Part shown: piece by piece, positions 59,969 through 64,000 of the stretch
Numbering within the stretch: the first letter of the stretch is position 1
Layout of the letters: each line of letters starts with the position of its first letter
Assembly: GCA_003023725.1 (NCBI GenBank)
Contig: PXYT01000004.1
Span: 1-64,000 of the forward strand
Source: Sulfobacillus benefaciens
GTDB taxonomy: Bacteria > Bacillota > Sulfobacillia > Sulfobacillales > Sulfobacillaceae
DNA length: 64,000 bases
Direction of reading: 5' to 3'
Made by a program: the position numbers and the translations under genes
Notes under the pieces: model-generated
Database searches by the model: none
What the model was told of the DNA's origin: nothing
The model's input: the letters and a program-made list of their open reading frames with translations, nothing else

Positions 59969-60961
59969 TCACTCCAAACCGAGTTCCGTAGGCCAGTTCA
60001 TCCAGCGATTGACGTGCTGCACGGCCTGACCTGCAGCACCTTTTTGCAAATTATCCAGAACCGAATACAATACCAGCGTGCGTGAGCGCTCATCCCAAGC
60101 AGATCCCAGTTCCACCCGGTTCGTACCCCTGACTCGTCGGGTGTGTGGTTTCTGCCCTTCCGGAAGAACCGCAACAAAGGTGTTGCGAGCATAACGCTCC
60201 CGCCAGATATCTGCGGCATCCCGGGAGGATATCGGGCTGTTGGGAATATAAATCGTTAGCTCGAGCCCCCGTGACATGGGCATGTAATGAGGCTGAAAGA
60301 GAACAGTTGCACCGGTTACGCGTTCCATTTCCAGAGTATGGCGGTGCTTGCCTGGTTCGTTGTAGGGTGTCACATTTTCTGCCATCTCGGCCATCATCAA
60401 GTCTTCCCGGGGCCCTCTCCCCGCTCCGCTCACCCCCGACTTGCCGTCGACAATGACAAAAGGATATGACAAACCGGGTGCCGTCAACGGGCCCATGGCC
60501 AAATAAAAAGCCGTGGGATAGCATCCCGGATTGCCCAAAATGCGCATGTTTGCCGGATAGAACATATTCGGATCATCGGCGTACCCCTGTTGAGACAAAG
60601 CAATTAACTCGGGCGCCGGGTGTTCACCATAAACTTTTTCGTACAGGGCCGCATCAGGAAAACGAAAATCCGCGGACAAATCCACGATACGCGCTCCCTG
60701 GGAAATCCATTGCGAAAAATATGGCGCCGCTTGTTTCGGCCCCAGGCAACTAAATACCCAACTGGGCTCACTCTTGCCCACATCCTCGATCCCCACGTAC
60801 TTCTCGGGTCCCTGAGTTAAGAAAGGGAACAGGATGCGGACATCCTCTCCCTGTTGCCGATTCGACGTAAGGGCCACAATCTCGAACTGCGGATGTCTCG
60901 AAACTATACTCACAACTTCCTGCCCTGCATATCCCGTGGCTCCTACAACTGCAACGCGCAT
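59969..60961 (-). CDS. argC: N-acetyl-gamma-glutamyl-phosphate reductase
   Basis: A 330-residue enzyme, first gene of the operon. NADP motif VVGATGYAGQEVV at the N-terminus, catalytic Cys in LGNPGCYPTAFYL, and PHYMPMSRGLELTIY. The TGAGGTGAC ribosome site precedes the ATG at 60961. The promoter and ARG box lie 19-48 nt upstream. Confidence 0.95.
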   Translation of the reverse strand: MRVAVVGATGYAGQEVVSIVSRHPQFEIVALTSNRQQGEDVRILFPFLTQGPEKYVGIEDVGKSEPSWVFSCLGPKQAAPYFSQWISQGARIVDLSADFRFPDAALYEKVYGEHPAPELIALSQQGYADDPNMFYPANMRILGNPGCYPTAFYLAMGPLTAPGLSYPFVIVDGKSGVSGAGRGPREDLMMAEMAENVTPYNEPGKHRHTLEMERVTGATVLFQPHYMPMSRGLELTIYIPNSPISSRDAADIWRERYARNTFVAVLPEGQKPHTRRVRGTNRVELGSAWDERSRTLVLYSVLDNLQKGAAGQAVQHVNRWMNWPTELGLE

Positions 60962-61720
60962 GCTGTCACCTCAGGAATGATTATACACACGTATGCATTA
61001 TTATTCAAATATAGAATCGTGCTGTTTGAATTCCCTATGCCCCAGGGATCACCCATGTTCCGCGAGAAGAGACCAAGCGTATCCGTCCCACGGATACTAT
61101 CCAAATGCAGTTGCGGGTTCCCTTGACAAAGATCTAACGATATGATTAAAACCCCTGACTTGATTGTAAGAGAGTAAATGCCAGCGACCAAAACCGATTG
61201 GCCACTCCATGTTCACTTAGGCGCACCTTCTTCAGTTTCCAGATGACGGAAACAGTGTAAATCCCGGGAGGAGATCTGGCTGTGACCGTCATCAAAACCC
61301 AGACAGGGAAGGACTATGGCGTCTCACACACAATATCGTGCCATGATATCAATTTTTAGCAGATCCCGGCCATTCAGCTACTCCCTCGCATTGTCGCGAC
61401 CGGCAGTTAGCCGAATCTCCGCCAAATTGTCCTTATGACTGCCCCCCTCGACTTCTCTCCCGAAATGTCTTTATTTTCTGCGCATCCAAAACCTGTCGCG
61501 GCTTTCTTGGGCGAACTCGAACCCCATCTTAGCTTCGGTATTTGACAGTAGCACCGGCCGTGTCCCGAAATTGGCGAAGAGTATATGGCCAAACAGGTGT
61601 CCCTTAGAAGCACCAGGGAAGCATGCAGACGACTCAGCCGACAATTGAAATCTCGCGCTTGAGGGCAATGATGGTATAATGGCTACGGAATATCGATCGA
61701 AATGAGGGGAAAGCATAAAG
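60962..61720. promoter_or_regulatory. arg operon promoter with ARG box, then gene-poor spacer
   Basis: On the minus strand -35 TTGAAT (61008-61003), 17-nt spacer and -10 TATAAT (60985-60980). The 18-mer TATGCATTATTATTCAAA (60992-61009) matches the ArgR/AhrC consensus TNTGNATWWWWATNCANA at every defined position and overlaps the -35. Beyond 61100 I see only a 25-codon frame near 61280 with GGAGGAG upstream, too short to support. Confidence 0.85.
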
Positions 61721-62299
61721 ATGGCCAACAAACTGGAACTCATTGCTCAACGCACAGCGCTGGTTGTGATTGATTTACAGAAAGGCATTGCCCAGATGCC
61801 GGCTGAGCCCCATACTGGGCAATCCGTAGTGTCTCGGGCAGGGCAGCTGGCAGATCGTTTTCGCAGCGTGGGTGCCTTTGTCGTATTAGTTCATGTCGGA
61901 CCTTCTGAGGATGGGGGTGACGCACTTCATCCCATCACAGATACAGAAACAACTTGGCCAACACTTCCGCCGGGCTGGGATGAAATCGTGGCGGAGTTGG
62001 GACCTCAGAAGGGGGATCATGTAATTCGCAAGCGGCAGTGGGGTGCATTTTACGGAACCGACCTCGACCTGCAGCTGCGTCGCCGCGGAATTGATACCAT
62101 CGTGTTATGCGGCATCTCGACGAATATTGGTGTGGAAAGCACAGCTCGGGCGGCCTACGAACACGGATATCAGCAGATCTTCGTTGAAGATGCGTGTTCT
62201 GCTCGATCGTCAGACGAGCACCATTTTACCTTCCAACATATTTTCCCGCGTATTGGCCGAATTCGCTCGACTCGAGAGGTGCTAGACGCTTTGGCATGA
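61721..62299 (+). CDS. Isochorismatase-fold hydrolase lacking the nucleophile Cys
   Basis: A 192-residue relative of the protein at 36643. Asp in LVVIDLQKGIA and Lys in HVIRKRQWGAFYG are present. The Cys site reads CGISTNIGVESTAR, with Gly in the nucleophile position, as in non-amidase members such as true isochorismatases. Substrate unknown. The ATG follows GAGGGGAAAG. It is divergent from the arg operon and ends in a terminator. Confidence 0.85.
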   Translation: MANKLELIAQRTALVVIDLQKGIAQMPAEPHTGQSVVSRAGQLADRFRSVGAFVVLVHVGPSEDGGDALHPITDTETTWPTLPPGWDEIVAELGPQKGDHVIRKRQWGAFYGTDLDLQLRRRGIDTIVLCGISTNIGVESTARAAYEHGYQQIFVEDACSARSSDEHHFTFQHIFPRIGRIRSTREVLDALA

Positions 62300-62305
62300 G
62301 ATGGG

Positions 62306-62330
62306 AGACGCTCTCTTATTGAGATCGTCT
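62306..62330 (+). terminator. Rho-independent terminator of the isochorismatase-fold gene
   Basis: AGACGCTCTC (62306-62315) and GAGATCGTCT (62321-62330) pair with one mismatch around TTATT, followed by TCTCTTATTT. It starts 7 nt after the stop codon. Confidence 0.7.
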
Positions 62331-62601
62331 TCTCTTATTTGCAGCAAGAAGTCTTAACTCTTTTCTTCAACATGACCGACGTTTCTGGCTTATCTATCGG
62401 ATTGGTGACGTCTCTCCCCTGCCCAAGACCTATTCAGACCACACGGAACCGAAGTCATCACAAGAAGAATGAGTGAACGATTGGCTCACGGTAGTGACGT
62501 GTTTTCGGCTCGGTTGTACGGGAAACGGTCGCAAGAGTTTCGGCACAAGACAAAACCGCTCATCGACGAGATGGCAGGGGGGAAGACGCCTGGCGAGGTT
62601 A

Positions 62602-64000
62602 GTGAAAACGGTAAAGATCGGCATCCATAAAGAACTTCATGCCGGAAAACGGCAAGCGATCTTGGCGACACAAGCTTTATGCAACCAAACGATTGCATTT
62701 TACCTGGAATTTTTCGTTGGACATTTAGCCGTGCTGGATGCGAAGAAGACGGATCACCGCAAGGACGGCACACCGTATGAATGGCCCTGGACGAATCAAG
62801 AATGGCTCACGTTCGCAGAAAACGCATACACTTCGACACCAAGACGCATCCTGACCCTTTGCATTCGTTGAGGGAAACCTTGCCAAGTGCGCGCACCATG
62901 CCTGTCAGCCTTCGCCGTGCGGCTATTAACCATGCCATAGGCACAATGAAATCATGGTATAGCTTGCTCAAATCGTGGGAAGCCACTGATCGCAAAAAAC
63001 TTCCACCCCAACTCGCTCAGCCGAACGAACCGACCACGGTTGATGCCGATATGGTGGACTATCCCGATGTGGATTTAGCGATTCAACGTCCAGTTCGCCA
63101 TGATTTTGTGGCCGTGACATTGTTCTACGATGATGCTTGGCAACTCGTGCCACTGCCTGTAATTCTTCATCACCAAGCCCAAATCACGTTGGCGGAATCC
63201 CAAGCGGAGGCACGGATCGGCGAAATAAAAAGCTAGATCACAGCGCGCAAGGCTCCAAAAGAGCCGTGGACATCCGAAGAACGAGCAGGAGTTCGTCCTC
63301 GAACGCGGCGTGCCTTATCTCTTTCCCTTTATGCCAAACGAGACAAGCGATACCCCGGTGAATGGCGGTTTGCGTTACATGTACCGTTTGAAAAGTGGGT
63401 GGATACACCGCAAAAAGCCAAAGTGCAATTGGCGGCCAATCCCGAAATACCGATCGTTACGGTGGATTTGGGTGTCAATCGTTTAGCCGTCATGGGGGCG
63501 TTCCTCCACGACAAACTGACGGCAACCCAATTCATTCATGGCGGTAAACTGAATCATCATCGGCATCAATTGTTGAATGTCATTGCGAACAAACACCGCC
63601 AAAGCGGTAAGCTTCAAGCGAATGTGAAAGATCACGTGGTTCTCTGGAAAAAAGTGCGAAACATCGACGAGAACGCGGCGCGGCAGGTTGCCCGTCAAAT
63701 CGTCGATTTCGCCATCGCCTATGAAGCCCCAGTCATTGTTTTTGAATAATCTCTTCGTGGGTACAAGCTGCCCCAAGAACGGATGAGCCGATCAGGGCGT
63801 AAGAATCACAAACGAGCCGATTGGCTCCGCGGCTAGATCATTAAAGGGGTGCGCGACCGAGCGTTCCGTAAAGAAGGCATTTTAACGGTCGAGTGCAATC
63901 CAGCGTACACATCGAAAATGTGCCCGCATTGCCACACACAAGGCGAGCGAAATGGTCATCATTTGACCTGTCAAAATTCCGCGCACACGGATCATGTGGA
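62602..64000 (+). pseudogene. tnpB: IS605-family tnpB with a frameshift and three in-frame stops, runs off the window
   Basis: A plus-strand TnpB remnant, different from the copy at 7.1 kb. It begins VKTVKIGIHKELHAGKRQA (GTG near 62602), shifts frame near 62825, and continues to a TAG at 63234. The same frame then carries RuvC motif I IVTVDLGVNRLAVMG, motif II APVIVFE followed at once by TAA (63747), a further TAG (about 63832), and the zinc ribbon CPHCHTQGERNGHHLTC. All core motifs persist despite the breaks, so it is a decayed gene. The element's right end is outside the window. Confidence 0.85.

Noticed and set aside
61271-61360. A 25-codon frame with GGAGGAG upstream
   Set aside because: Too short and without any recognisable property; a purine-rich site alone is weak evidence.

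Overview
The window looks like chromosome from an acidophilic, sulfur- or iron-metabolising, spore-forming Firmicute of the Sulfobacillus type. This is inferred from gene content: a cytoplasmic DMSO-reductase-family operon of the SoeABC type, a sulfocyanin-like cupredoxin, a spore-protein-like peptide, many strong AGGAGG ribosome sites, frequent GTG/TTG starts, and an ARG box of the ArgR/AhrC kind. I see no rRNA, tRNA, CRISPR array or prophage. TGA is a normal stop codon in many genes here.

Layout. 0-5.2 kb: start of an MFS exporter and a three-gene molybdoenzyme operon (minus strand). 5.2-9 kb: small membrane protein, 2-hydroxyacid dehydrogenase, decayed tnpB. 9-17.4 kb: heterodimeric ABC exporter, YgjP-type metallopeptidase, AI-2E-type permease, NarX/NarL-like two-component pair, small membrane peptide. 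17.5-22 kb: YihQ-like GH31 glycosidase with a GPH-type sugar symporter, then a cupredoxin. 22.8-31.1 kb: J-domain protein, methyltransferase, HtpX-like and S9 peptidases, CPBP protease, Nudix, SHOCT and histidine-phosphatase proteins. 31.5-32.5 kb: two convergent thioredoxin-fold genes, each with an in-frame TGA at the first Cys of its CxxC motif. 32.6-41.7 kb: degenerate P-loop protein, APC permease, nicotinamidase pair, LytS/LytTR pair, MoaE/MoaD, L,D-transpeptidase, Lgt. 41.7-48 kb: HemL, YchF, SASP-like peptide, OsmC, Cas4-like nuclease, UPF0173 hydrolase, HAD phosphatase, HIBADH-family dehydrogenase. 48.3-54 kb: FixH/SafE/FixI-like copper maturation cluster and a Fur-boxed FTR1 iron permease. 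54-61 kb: complete argCJBDGH operon with an ARG box over its promoter. 61.7-64 kb: isochorismatase-fold hydrolase and a second decayed tnpB.

The most unusual signal is the pair at 31555-32504. A two-domain protein disulfide oxidoreductase and a small glutaredoxin each read TTPT-[TGA]-P-x-C. Each continues in frame with full thioredoxin-fold homology to a normal stop. The simplest reading is two neighbouring selenoproteins with UxxC active sites, sharing a bidirectional terminator. Conventional gene calling would truncate one and miss the other.

Other themes are molybdenum enzymology (SoeA-like enzyme plus MoaD/MoaE), copper handling (FixI-like ATPase, cupredoxin) and redox or proteolytic stress functions (OsmC, HtpX-like, S9).
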